A DNA stretch of 64,000 bases from Metallibacterium scheffleri (GTDB lineage Bacteria; Pseudomonadota; Gammaproteobacteria; Xanthomonadales; Rhodanobacteraceae), in the NCBI RefSeq assembly GCF_002077135.1, contig NZ_LDOS01000002.1, forward strand, positions 620,001-684,000. The letters are read 5' to 3'. Shown one piece after another: positions 42,980-51,875 of this stretch (its first letter is position 1; every line of letters begins with the position of its first letter). The notes under the pieces were generated by a model. The model searched no databases, was not told the origin of the DNA, and worked only from the letters and a program-made list of their open reading frames with translations. A program made the position numbers and the translations under genes.

Positions 42980-45046
42980 TCAGTGCGCCGTCGTGCCCGC
43001 GCCGGGACCGATGTAGCGCGCGAGGAAAGCCTGCACCTTGTTGAACATGGCCAGCAGATGCGGTTCGGTCTGGAAGCCGTGGTACTCGTTGCCGAACCAC
43101 AGCCACTCGTAGGGCTTGTGCATGGCTTCGAGCTTGTCACGCAGGCGTTCGGCGTTCTGCGGCGGCACGATGTTGTCGGCGCCGCCCTGCATGATCAATA
43201 CCGGCACATTGAAGCGATCCAGCATGAACAGCGGCGAGATGGCTTTGGCGTCCGCGCGCGTGCCTATGTATTGCGCATAGCTCGTATTACCGGTGTCGAT
43301 GTGCGAGTACACGCTGCGGTCCATCTCGATGCGCCAGTCCGACACGCCGGCATAGTCGATGGCGCACTTGTACAGCTTCGGTGCCACGATCGGCTGCATC
43401 AGCGACGAGTAGCCGCCGAAGCTGGCGCCGAACACGCAGATGCGATTCGGATCGGCATAGCCCTTGGCGATGGCCCATTGCACACCCTCGGTCAGGTCGC
43501 TCTGGATGCCGGTGGCAAATTGCCGGTAGCCCAGGTGCTGGAAGTCGAGCCCGCGCCCGCCCGAGCCGCGGTAATTGACTTGCAGCACGGCATAGCCGCG
43601 ATTGGCGAGGAATCCGGCCAGTTGTTCCGCGTCGCTGGTGTAGGCCCATGAATCGCGGATGCTGATGGGGCCGCCATGGGGTAGCAGGATCAATGGCAGA
43701 TTCTTGTGTGGTACGCCGACCGGGAAGCTGATGTAGCCATCCAGCTCCATGCCGGCACTGTTCTTGAAGCGGATCGGCTCGCGCGCCGCCAATTGCCCGG
43801 GCTTGAACCACGGCATCACCTGCATCAGCGGCTGCAGATGCATGGTCTTGCTGTCGAACAACGCGTACTCGCCGGGATCACGATTGCTGTAGGCGTGGAT
43901 CAGGATCGTGCTGCCATGGTCGCTCATGCCGCCGAAGCCGATGTATTCGCCTGGAAAGGCTTTCATCAGCGCCTGGTGGATCTGCGCCCAACGGTCGTTG
44001 CTCAGGTAGTCCACCGCGGGCACGCCGTCCTTGAACGTGGCGGTGAACGTCACGCCGATCGGCACGCGACGCTCGCGTGGACTCCACAGGACGCGATTGA
44101 CCGAACCGAAATCGTTGCTCGCCAACACCTGCTTGCCACTGCCGTCGAAGGCACAGCGGATCAATTCCTGGGGTCCGCCCGTGGCGCTGTAGAGCGCATA
44201 CAGACCCTTGCCGCCCGGTGTGACATCGAGTGGTTCGAATACCTTGCCGAACACACCGGCAGGCGCCAGTTTCCAACCGCCGTGACCGTCCGGAAGATAA
44301 ACCACCTCATTGAGTTGCCGGTCATGACTGATGGCCAGCAGCGGTTTGTCGTCATGCACGAAGAAACCCGCCTGGCCCTTGTCGATCTCGGCGATCTGCT
44401 TCGGATAGCCGCTGACGCTGTCCACGTCATACAGGATCGTGCGGTGCGCGGATTCGTCATGCTGGCTGACGTTCATGGGGAACGGATGCAGTTCGATGAA
44501 CACGTGCCCGTTCATTTCGTGCGTGGGACCGACCACGGTCGGGTTGCCATTGACCATGTCCATCATGTTGAACGAGGCACCCGGTGTGCCGCGCGCGGCG
44601 ATGCTGTACAGCATGCGTTGCTGCGAGCCATCGGCGTTCAAGGCGATGATGTCGCCGGTGGGTTGCTCCGCCGCCAGCGACCCGGTCACCTTGTTCTCGG
44701 ATACGACCAGGCGCGTGGGGCCGACCCAGGTGATCAACCCGGGCATGTGCCAAGGCGAAAAATTCAGACGCGCGGTGACTTTCAGGCTGGGCAGGGCGAA
44801 GACGATCAACTGGAATTTGCTGTTGGTCCCGGCGGTCTGGTCCACCTCATACGAACCGGCCAGATACTTCCCATCCGGCGACATCACCACATCGCTCAGC
44901 AGGGGGAACCGGGCGAAATCACTGACCGGCAATTCCGGGGCCGGGCTCGCTGCCGGCGCATCGGCGGCCAGGCCCGGCGCGGCCGCAGCCAGGCTCAGCG
45001 CCAGGCCGGCGATCAGTGCGTGAAACATGCGTGCGGATGTCTTCAT
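42980..45046 (-). CDS. S9-family prolyl oligopeptidase-like peptidase, exported (paralog 2)
   Basis: 688 residues. A typical signal peptide (MFHALIAGLALSLAAAAPGLAA) ends in an AxA site. The catalytic Ser is in GASFGGYSSLMQP, Asp in IMQGGADNIVPP, and His in NEYHGFQTEPH. It matches paralog 1 through most of its length (for example GYAVLQVNYRGSGGRG in both). Tandem duplication with divergence, probably with different peptide preference; both may feed the POT transporter at 35.0-36.6 kb. Confidence 0.92.
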   Translation of the reverse strand: MKTSARMFHALIAGLALSLAAAAPGLAADAPAASPAPELPVSDFARFPLLSDVVMSPDGKYLAGSYEVDQTAGTNSKFQLIVFALPSLKVTARLNFSPWHMPGLITWVGPTRLVVSENKVTGSLAAEQPTGDIIALNADGSQQRMLYSIAARGTPGASFNMMDMVNGNPTVVGPTHEMNGHVFIELHPFPMNVSQHDESAHRTILYDVDSVSGYPKQIAEIDKGQAGFFVHDDKPLLAISHDRQLNEVVYLPDGHGGWKLAPAGVFGKVFEPLDVTPGGKGLYALYSATGGPQELIRCAFDGSGKQVLASNDFGSVNRVLWSPRERRVPIGVTFTATFKDGVPAVDYLSNDRWAQIHQALMKAFPGEYIGFGGMSDHGSTILIHAYSNRDPGEYALFDSKTMHLQPLMQVMPWFKPGQLAAREPIRFKNSAGMELDGYISFPVGVPHKNLPLILLPHGGPISIRDSWAYTSDAEQLAGFLANRGYAVLQVNYRGSGGRGLDFQHLGYRQFATGIQSDLTEGVQWAIAKGYADPNRICVFGASFGGYSSLMQPIVAPKLYKCAIDYAGVSDWRIEMDRSVYSHIDTGNTSYAQYIGTRADAKAISPLFMLDRFNVPVLIMQGGADNIVPPQNAERLRDKLEAMHKPYEWLWFGNEYHGFQTEPHLLAMFNKVQAFLARYIGPGAGTTAH

Positions 45047-45231
45047 GGCGAGTTGCGCTCCGTGCAGCCCCCTCGGGCCGTCCGATGAGGATAGACCGCA
45101 TGCCGCCGATTTCGTTTCTTACGTTTGCGTAATGTTTGGTCATGGTGATGCGCAGGTCGTGGGCTGCGGTGACCGCGGGCTCGTGCATCGCGCCTGTTAC
45201 GATGAAAGGCTTGCCTGGACCTGGACTCCCC

Positions 45232-46449
45232 ATGCCGCCCAACAGCGACGCTGCCTTGACCTTGCCACCGCTTTATCTCAAGCGTGGCGAGGATGCGCGC
45301 CTGCGCGCCGGGCATCTGTGGGTGTTTTCCAACGAGGTGGATACGAAGCGCAGCCCGGTGACGGCGTTCGCGCCGGGTGATGCCTGCGTGATCGTGGATG
45401 CGGGCGATCGCGCGCTGGGCGTCGGCTACGTCAATCCGGCTTCGCTGATCGCGGCGCGGCTGGTGGCGCGTGGCAGCGCGCATGCACTGGATCGATCCTT
45501 GTTCGTGCATCGCCTGAACGTGGCGCTGGCGCTGCGCGAGCGCCTGTACGCCGAGCCTTTCTACCGGCTGCTGTACGGCGAGAGCGACGGCGTGCCGGGG
45601 CTCACCCTGGATCGTTTCGATGATGTGATCGTGGCGCAGGCCACCACGGCCGGCATCGAGCGCCTGAAGCCCGAGGTCGAGGCCGCGGTGCAAAAAGTGC
45701 TCAAGCCGCGCGCCATGATCTGGAAGAACGATGCCGGCATCCGCGTGCTGGAAAATCTGCCGATGTACGCCGATATCGCGTTCGGCGATCTGACCGCGCC
45801 GGTAACGGTGCGCGAGGGCGAGCTGCGCTTCGAGCTCGATGTGCTCGGCGGGCAGAAGACCGGCTGGTTTTACGATCAGCACGCCAATCGCGATCGCCTG
45901 GTGCATTACGTGGCAGGCAGGCGCGTGCTGGATGTATTCAGTTATCTCGGCGCCTGGGGTCTGCGCGCGGCGGCTGGCGGTGCGCGCGAAGTGCTGTGCG
46001 TGGATGCATCGCAAGCGGCCTTGCACAGGCTCGATGCGGCAGCTGCTGCGAATGGCCTGGCCGCGCGCGTGCGCAGCGTGCATGGCGATGCGTTTGATGT
46101 GCTCAAGGAGCTGCGCGCCGCGCGCGAACGCTTCGACGTCGTGGTGGTCGACCCACCGGCCTTCGTCAAGCGCAAGAAGGACATCGCCCAGGGCCGGCTG
46201 GCGTATCGGCGCATCAACATGGCGGCGATGCAGTTGCTGGCGCCCGATGGCATTCTGGTGAGCTGCTCGTGCTCGCATCACCTGGCACGCGGCGAACTGC
46301 TGGGTGCGATCCAGGCCGGCGCGCGCGAGTTGGAGCGCCAGGTGCAGGTGCTGGAAGTGCTGCAGCAGGGGCCGGACCATCCGATCCATCCGGCCATTCC
46401 CGAGACCGATTATCTCAAGGGCTATCTTTGCCGGGTGCTGCCGGCGTGA
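45232..46449 (+). CDS. rlmI: 23S rRNA (cytosine-C5)-methyltransferase RlmI-type
   Basis: 405 residues. An N-terminal PUA domain (LPPLYLKRGEDARLRAGHLW) and a Rossmann methylase follow: GGQKTGWFYDQHANR, VLDVFSYLGAWGL, DVVVVDPPAFVKRKKD with the DPPAF motif, and VSCSCSHHL with the catalytic Cys. This is the RlmI/RlmK signature. The ATG at 45232 fits the PUA start. It diverges from the S9 gene. Confidence 0.92.
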   Translation: MPPNSDAALTLPPLYLKRGEDARLRAGHLWVFSNEVDTKRSPVTAFAPGDACVIVDAGDRALGVGYVNPASLIAARLVARGSAHALDRSLFVHRLNVALALRERLYAEPFYRLLYGESDGVPGLTLDRFDDVIVAQATTAGIERLKPEVEAAVQKVLKPRAMIWKNDAGIRVLENLPMYADIAFGDLTAPVTVREGELRFELDVLGGQKTGWFYDQHANRDRLVHYVAGRRVLDVFSYLGAWGLRAAAGGAREVLCVDASQAALHRLDAAAAANGLAARVRSVHGDAFDVLKELRAARERFDVVVVDPPAFVKRKKDIAQGRLAYRRINMAAMQLLAPDGILVSCSCSHHLARGELLGAIQAGARELERQVQVLEVLQQGPDHPIHPAIPETDYLKGYLCRVLPA

Positions 46450-46561
46450 TGTCGTGGGCGAGCTGAACGCAGCGGCGCACGGCTGCCACGGTCGCCGCGG
46501 CACTTTCCCGCATCCGCGTGGTCCGAATCCCTGATTCCCTTTTCGACCCAGCCGGAATTCC

Positions 46562-47548
46562 ATGCATCTGCCCTATTTCGACGCGCTCGACGCCATCGCC
46601 TTCCGCATCGGTCCGGTGCCGGTGCACTGGTACGGGCTGATGTACCTGGGCGGGTTCATCGCCGCCTGGTTGCTGGGCGAGCACCGGCGCAAGCAGGGCC
46701 GATTGCCGGTCAGCCGCGACGGTTTTGCCGATCTGCTGTTCTTCGGCATGCTCGGGGTGATCCTCGGCGGACGCATCGGCTACATCGTGTTTTACAACCT
46801 GCCGCTGTACATGGCGCACCCGCTGCAGATGTTCGCGTTGTGGGACGGCGGCATGAGCTTTCACGGCGGCTTGCTGGGCGTGCTGGCGGGCGGGCTGTAC
46901 TGGTCGCGCAAGTACCGCGTGCCATTTTTCGATGCGGTGGATTTCGTCGCGCCGCTGGTGCCGATCGGCCTCGGCCTGGGGCGCATCGGCAACTTCATCA
47001 ATGGCGAGTTGTGGGGACACCTGACCGACAGGCCGTGGGGCATGATTTTCCCGCGCGCGCTGCGCGAGGCCTCGCAATGCGCGGCGATGGATCCGCAGCA
47101 GATCGCCAAAAACTGGGTCTGCGCGCACTACACGTCGGCGCAGTTGCATGAGGCGGGGCAGTTCGCCGGGTTCAGTGACGCCCAGTTTCGCGCGCTGTGG
47201 CGCACCGGCGCGCTCAACAGTTTCGCGCGCGAGCCCTCGCAGTTGATGGAATGCTTTCTCGAAGGCTTCGTGCTGTTCGTGTTTCTGTGGATCTACTCGC
47301 GCAAGCCGCGCAAGCGCTATGCGATCTCGGGGTGGTTCGCGCTGTTGTACGGCGTGTTCCGCTTCAGCGTCGAGTTCATCCGCGATCCCGACCCGCAGCT
47401 TGGTTATCTGCTGGGCACCGGCTGGATGACGATGGGCCAGTTGCTGTCGATGCCGCTGATCGTGGCGGGCCTGTTCCTGCTGTGGCTGTCGCGGCGCCAA
47501 CCAGCACCGCCAGTTCCGGTTTGGCCGGGCGTGCCCGCGGGGGCCTGA
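46562..47548 (+). CDS. lgt: prolipoprotein diacylglyceryl transferase
   Basis: 328 residues with about seven membrane helices. The signature RIGNFINGELWG (G-R-x-G-N-F-x-N-x-E), the His in MSFHGGLLG and the R-rich cytoplasmic loops are present. The region after WGMIFP is longer than in E. coli Lgt: about 45 extra residues with two Cys (SQCAAMDPQQIAKNWVCAHY). It adds the lipid to lipoproteins such as BamC. lgt-thyA-folA is a conserved neighbourhood. Confidence 0.94.
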   Translation: MHLPYFDALDAIAFRIGPVPVHWYGLMYLGGFIAAWLLGEHRRKQGRLPVSRDGFADLLFFGMLGVILGGRIGYIVFYNLPLYMAHPLQMFALWDGGMSFHGGLLGVLAGGLYWSRKYRVPFFDAVDFVAPLVPIGLGLGRIGNFINGELWGHLTDRPWGMIFPRALREASQCAAMDPQQIAKNWVCAHYTSAQLHEAGQFAGFSDAQFRALWRTGALNSFAREPSQLMECFLEGFVLFVFLWIYSRKPRKRYAISGWFALLYGVFRFSVEFIRDPDPQLGYLLGTGWMTMGQLLSMPLIVAGLFLLWLSRRQPAPPVPVWPGVPAGA

Positions 47549-47599
47549 GCGCGCCGCGCGGACACGATCGCGGCGCGCACCCGGGTCCGGTCGATAGGC

Positions 47600-47605
47600 C
47601 ATAAT
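47600..47605 (+). promoter_or_regulatory. possible -10 of thyA close to the start codon
   Basis: CATAAT ends six bases before the thyA ATG, which would put the transcript start at the ATG (leaderless). No good -35 was found, so the call is weak; lgt-thyA readthrough is an alternative. Confidence 0.35.
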
Positions 47606-47611
47606 CGGCCC

Positions 47612-48406
47612 ATGCAGGTTTATCTCGAATTGCTCGACCAGGTATTGACGCACGGGGTGCGCAAGCACGACCGCACCGGTACCGGCACGCTCAGCCTGTT
47701 CGGCTGGCAGATGCGTTTCGATCTGGCGCAGGGATTCCCGCTGCTGACCACCAAGCGCGTGCACTGGAAATCGGTGCTGCACGAACTGCTGTGGTTTCTG
47801 CGCGGTGACACCAACATCGCGTACCTGAAAGAGAACGGCGTCAGCATCTGGAACGAGTGGGCCGATGCCGCCGGCGAGCTGGGTCCGGTGTACGGCAGGC
47901 AATGGCGTGCCTGGGGCTGCGCCGATGGCGGCGTGGTCGATCAGATCGCCGGTGTGGTGGAGGAAATCCGCCGCAATCCCGATTCGCGCCGCCTGCTGGT
48001 CAGCGCCTGGAACGTGGGCGAGCTACCGCGGATGAAGCTGGCGCCATGCCACGCGCTGTTCCAGTTCTACGTGGCCGAGGGTCGGCTTTCGTGCCAGTTG
48101 TACCAGCGCTCGGGCGACGTGTTTCTCGGTGTGCCCTTCAACATCGCCAGCTACGCCTTGCTCACGCACCTGATCGCGCACGTCACCGGCCTGCGACCGG
48201 GCAGCTTCGTGCACACGCTGGGCGATGCGCACCTGTACCTCAACCATCTGGATCAGGCGCGCGAACAACTGTCGCGCGTGCCCAAGGCGCTGCCAAGGTT
48301 GGAGCTGAACCCCGCCGTGCGCGATCTGTTCGCCTTCAGCGCCGAGGACATCGTGCTGCACGATTACGTGCCGCATCCCGCGATCAGGGCGCCGGTGGCG
48401 GTATGA
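47612..48406 (+). CDS. thyA: thymidylate synthase
   Basis: 264 residues, the E. coli length. The catalytic Cys lies in [12 protein letters not shown], dUMP-binding Arg/Asp in [18 protein letters not shown], and [13 protein letters not shown] is conserved. It makes dTMP with methylene-tetrahydrofolate. Its stop overlaps the folA ATG (ATGA), coupling the folate recycling enzyme to it. Confidence 0.97.
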   Translation: MQVYLELLDQVLTHGVRKHDRTGTGTLSLFGWQMRFDLAQGFPLLTTKRVHWKSVLHELLWFLRGDTNIAYLKENGVSIWNEWADAAGELGPVYGRQWRAWGCADGGVVDQIAGVVEEIRRNPDSRRLLVSAWNVGELPRMKLAPCHALFQFYVAEGRLSCQLYQRSGDVFLGVPFNIASYALLTHLIAHVTGLRPGSFVHTLGDAHLYLNHLDQAREQLSRVPKALPRLELNPAVRDLFAFSAEDIVLHDYVPHPAIRAPVAV

Positions 48407-48912
48407 GCGCGCTGCCGCCGGGCGCGCAGCGGCTGAGCGTGATCGCGGCCTATGACCGCCGGCGCGCCATCGGTCGCAACAATGCGTTGCCATGGCACTT
48501 GCCGGATGACCTCAAGCGCTTCAAGGCGCTGACCCTGGGACGCCCGGTGCTGATGGGTTATCGCACTGCGCTGTCCATCGGCCGCATGTTGCCTGGGCGG
48601 CGCAATCTGGTGCTCAGCCGCGCCCACGACGCGCCCTTCGCCGGCCAGGAGATCGTGCGCGATTTCGATGCCGTGTGCGTCGCCGAGCCCAATCTGTGCG
48701 TGATTGGGGGTGGCGAGGTGTTCACGCTGGCGCTGCCGCATGCGCGTGCCCTGCATCTGACCGAGATCGACACCGAGATCGAGGATGCCGATGCGCATTT
48801 TCCCGTGCTCGCGCAGCAGGACTGGGTCGAGGTGGACCGCGTCGCGCATGCGCCGGATGCGCGCCATCGCTGGGCTTTCAGTTTCGTCGATTGCATGCGA
48901 CGCGAGACATGA
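48403..48912 (+). CDS. folA: dihydrofolate reductase
   Basis: 169 residues. [21 protein letters not shown] contains the Asp and Trp of the active site; [16 protein letters not shown] and [14 protein letters not shown] are the NADPH-binding segments. It begins at the ATG inside the thyA stop and ends overlapping the start of the Nudix-ThiE gene. The second position of GRPVxxGYRT is unusual (typical GRKTWESI/TLP), so inhibitor response cannot be inferred. Confidence 0.93.
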   Translation: MSALPPGAQRLSVIAAYDRRRAIGRNNALPWHLPDDLKRFKALTLGRPVLMGYRTALSIGRMLPGRRNLVLSRAHDAPFAGQEIVRDFDAVCVAEPNLCVIGGGEVFTLALPHARALHLTEIDTEIEDADAHFPVLAQQDWVEVDRVAHAPDARHRWAFSFVDCMRRET

Positions 48913-49859
48913 ACGCGACGCTGGAAGTTGTCGCGGGCGTGCTGCGCAATGCGCAGGGCCAGTTACTGCTGGCGCAACGCAAGCCGGATGGCGACCTGGC
49001 CGGGCTGTGGGAGTTTCCGGGCGGCAAGCGCGAGGCGGATGAATCCGCCGAGTCGGCGCTGGCGCGCGAGCTGCGCGAGGAACTGGGCGTCAGCGTGCGC
49101 GAATGCTCACCGCTGATCCGCGTGTCGTGGCGCTACCCGCACAAGGCAGTGCGGCTTGATGTGTACACCGTCGAGCGCTGGCAAGGCGCGGTACGGGCGC
49201 AGGAAGGTCAGGCACTGCACTGGTCGCCGCTGGCGGAGTTGACGCGCGCGCGCATGCCGGCGGCCGACTGGCCGGCGGTGCGCGCCCTGCGCCTGCCGCC
49301 GCGCTTGCTGATCACACCCGACAGCGGCGATCTGCGCGCCTTGGCCGACGCCGCGCAGCGCGCGCTGTCCGGGCCGCGCTGTCTGCTGCGCCTGCGCCTG
49401 CCGCAATTGTCGCAGGTCGAGTCGCGCGCGTTGGCGGCGCAGTTGCTGGTGCGCGCGCAGGCCCGCCATGGCGATGTGTTACTGGGTGGCGATATCGACG
49501 GCGCGCTACGGCTGGGCTGCGGGCTGCAATTGAACGCACGGCAACTGGCGACGCTGGGCGCGCGGCCGCTGCCCGAAGCGCAATGGTGCGGGGCGTCGTG
49601 CCATGACGCGCAGGATCTGGCGCGTGCCGCGCTGCTGGATTGCGACTTCGCCGTGCTGGGCCCGGTGCTGCCGACGCCAAGTCATCCGAGTGCGCCGGCG
49701 CTGGGCTGGCCGCGCTTCGCCGCGCTGTGCGCCACGGCCGCGCTGCCGGTGTACGCGCTCGGTGGTCTGACCCCCGCCGATCACGAGCACGCGCGCGCGC
49801 TCGGCGCGCAGGGCGTGGCCGGAATTCGCGGTTTCTGGCCGGGGCTGGCCGCGGCCTGA
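48909..49859 (+). CDS. Nudix hydrolase fused to a ThiE-like domain (MutT-ThiE type)
   Basis: 316 residues. The N-terminal Nudix box GGKREADESAESALARELRE continues EELG with the Glu ligands; this part resembles MutT (8-oxo-dGTP cleaner). The second half (about 140-316) has the TIM-barrel strands of thiamine-phosphate synthase/TenI (PPRLLITPDSGDLRALAD at the start; PVYALGGLTPADHEHAR at the end). The usual ThiE phosphate and Mg motifs are poorly kept, so the fused domain may have another role. ATG overlaps the folA stop. Confidence 0.9.
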   Translation: MNATLEVVAGVLRNAQGQLLLAQRKPDGDLAGLWEFPGGKREADESAESALARELREELGVSVRECSPLIRVSWRYPHKAVRLDVYTVERWQGAVRAQEGQALHWSPLAELTRARMPAADWPAVRALRLPPRLLITPDSGDLRALADAAQRALSGPRCLLRLRLPQLSQVESRALAAQLLVRAQARHGDVLLGGDIDGALRLGCGLQLNARQLATLGARPLPEAQWCGASCHDAQDLARAALLDCDFAVLGPVLPTPSHPSAPALGWPRFAALCATAALPVYALGGLTPADHEHARALGAQGVAGIRGFWPGLAAA

Positions 49860-50293
49860 TTGCGGCCTGATCGCGATGTGTCTTGCGCACTTCGGCAAGT
49901 GCCCCGCGCATGCGCAATCGCGATCAGACATCGAGCATGATCAAGCAGTCCCTTCCGGGCAGAGCCTGCACCCGCGAAGGCGTGGCCGGAAGCCTTTGTC
50001 TTTCGTCCTTCCCGCTGGCGCAGAGCTTGCTCTTGCAAAGGCGTGGCCGGAAACCCTTGTCCCTCGTCATCCCCGCGCAGGCGGGGATCGCTTTTCAACA
50101 GCGCAGCGGGTCATCCAGCGCTTGCCGAAGTCACTGGATCCCCGCCTGCGCGGGCATGACGAGCAGTGAGAGCGCGGGGATGGCGAGTCAAAATCGCCAG
50201 GCCGTGCCTGCGCGGCGGTGGCGAGCCGACTGGTGCGGGAATGACGAGCCGATCGGGCAGCACGGCGGTGGCGGGCAGGGCCATGCACATGGT
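49860..50293. repeat. REP-rich intergenic region between mutT-thiE and coaE
   Basis: 434 bases without a gene. Direct copies of a GCAGAGC.TGC ... AAGGCGTGGCCGGAA unit (about 49957-50060) are followed by an inverted pair of CGTCATCCCCGCG-type palindromes (50065-50090 and 50136-50161), which could fold into one long hairpin. Related repeats occur at 28287 and in hsdM. The region separates convergent genes, so the hairpin may act as a shared terminator. Confidence 0.8.
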
Positions 50294-50929
50294 TCAGCGC
50301 GCGGCGGCGCGGCGCAAATACCCGGCGTGCAGCGCGGCCACACGGGTCTGCAAGTCGGCATGCGTGCCGCGATTGTCGATCACGTCATGGGCCAGCACCA
50401 GGCGCGCGGCGCGATCGGCCTGCGCCGCGAGCATGGCATCGGCCAGCGCCGCGTCGATGCCGTCGCGCTGCAGCAAGCGCGCGCGCCGCAGCGTCGCGGG
50501 CGCATCCACCACCAGCACGCGATCCAGCCAGTCGTAGGCGGGCCAGGTTTCGCGCAGCAGCGGGATCGCCAGCAGCGCGTAGGGCGCATCGAGTGCCTGC
50601 AGATGTTCGCGCAGCCAGATGCGCACGCGCGGATGCACGATGGCCTCCAACGCGCGCCGCGCTTCGGCATCGGTGAACACCTGGCGGCGCAGCGCGGCGC
50701 GGTCGAGGCTGCCGTCGTCGCGCAGCACGTCCGCGCCGAAACGGTCGATCACGGCATCCAGTCCGGCGCTGCCGGGCGCCAGCACCACGCGCGCGGCGTG
50801 ATCGGCATCCAGTACCGGCACGCCGAGCGCGGCGAAGGCCGCGGCCACGCTGCTCTTGCCCGCGGCGATCCCGCCGGTCAGGCCCACGGACCAGGGGCGT
50901 GTCGGCACCGGCGCGCTGCGCTCAACCAT
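50294..50929 (-). CDS. coaE: dephospho-CoA kinase
   Basis: 211 residues. P-loop VGLTGGIAAGKSSVA, DADHAARVVLAPGS and HPRVRIWL are CoaE landmarks. It phosphorylates dephospho-CoA, last step of the pathway fed by panBCD. The ATG overlaps the pilD stop by eight bases; the coaE-pilDCB order is common in gammaproteobacteria. Confidence 0.95.
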   Translation of the reverse strand: MVERSAPVPTRPWSVGLTGGIAAGKSSVAAAFAALGVPVLDADHAARVVLAPGSAGLDAVIDRFGADVLRDDGSLDRAALRRQVFTDAEARRALEAIVHPRVRIWLREHLQALDAPYALLAIPLLRETWPAYDWLDRVLVVDAPATLRRARLLQRDGIDAALADAMLAAQADRAARLVLAHDVIDNRGTHADLQTRVAALHAGYLRRAAAR

Positions 50930-51811
50930 GCATGAAAAAACCCAGATACCAGTGCGTCAGCGGCGCACCCGCCAGCAGCCAGATCCAGCCGGCGATGGCC
51001 AGATACGGGCCGAACGGGATCGGCACGCCATGACCCTTGCGGCTGAGCGCCAGATACGCGGAGCCGATCACCGCGCCGACCAGGGATGAGATTAGCACGA
51101 TCGGCAGCAGCGCCCACGCGCCCATCCATGCGCCCAGCGCGGCGAGCAGCTTGAAATCGCCATAGCCCATGCCCTCCTTGCCGGTGAGCAGCTTGAACGC
51201 CCAGTACACGCTCCACAGCGCCAGGTAACCCAGCGCCGCGCCGAGGATCGCCTGCACCGGGTCCACGAACACCGGCAACAGTGCCAGCAGCAGACCCAGC
51301 CACAGCAGCGGCAGGGTGAGCTGGTCGGGCAGCAGTTGCGTGCGCAGGTCGATGCCGGAGGCCGCGATCAGCACCCAGGTGAACACCACCGCGGCCACGC
51401 CCTGGGCATTGGCGCCGAAGTGCCAGATGGCCACTGCGCTGAGCACGCCGCTGAGCAATTCGACCAGCGGATACTGGATGGAGATCGACGCCTTGCAGTA
51501 ACGGCAGCGCCCGCGCAGCAGCAGCCACGACAGCAGCGGAATGTTGTCCCACGCGGCCAGGCGATGCTTGCACCGCGGGCAATGCGATGGCTCGCGCACG
51601 ATGCCGGGGGGGCGGCGGGTTCAGCTGCGGCTGCGGGCTCGGCTTCGCCGCGCGCTTCGGCAAGGATCGCCGTGGCCTCGCGGCGCCAGCCGTGCAGCAG
51701 GCGTTCGGGCAGGCGCAGGATCACCACGTTGAGAAAGCTGCCGACCAGCAGCCCGAGCACGCCCGCGGCAAGAATCCAGTACACGGCGGGCAGGGCGCTG
51801 AACAGGCTCAT
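50922..51811 (-). pseudogene. pilD: prepilin peptidase, frameshifted in this sequence
   Basis: The N-terminus (MSLFSALPAVYWILAAGVLG, first helix and NVVILRLP) and the rest of the protein lie in two frames. They meet at a run of seven C (minus strand; 51606-51612): with eight C the frame continues PPGIVREPSHCPRC into the conserved body, with CPRCKH and CRYCKA zinc pairs, the active-site Asp in GIDLRTQLLPDQ and GYGDFKLLAALG. One missing base therefore breaks the reading frame. It could be a sequencing error, a phase-variable slip or a true mutation. PilD matures type IV pilins and type II pseudopilins and is usually essential for both. Confidence 0.85.
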
Positions 51812-51875
51812 GCGCAGGTTCCATAAGCGCGGGCCCGCGCGCGGCGGGCCCGGAAAAGTTGAGTGGGGCGGCGGA

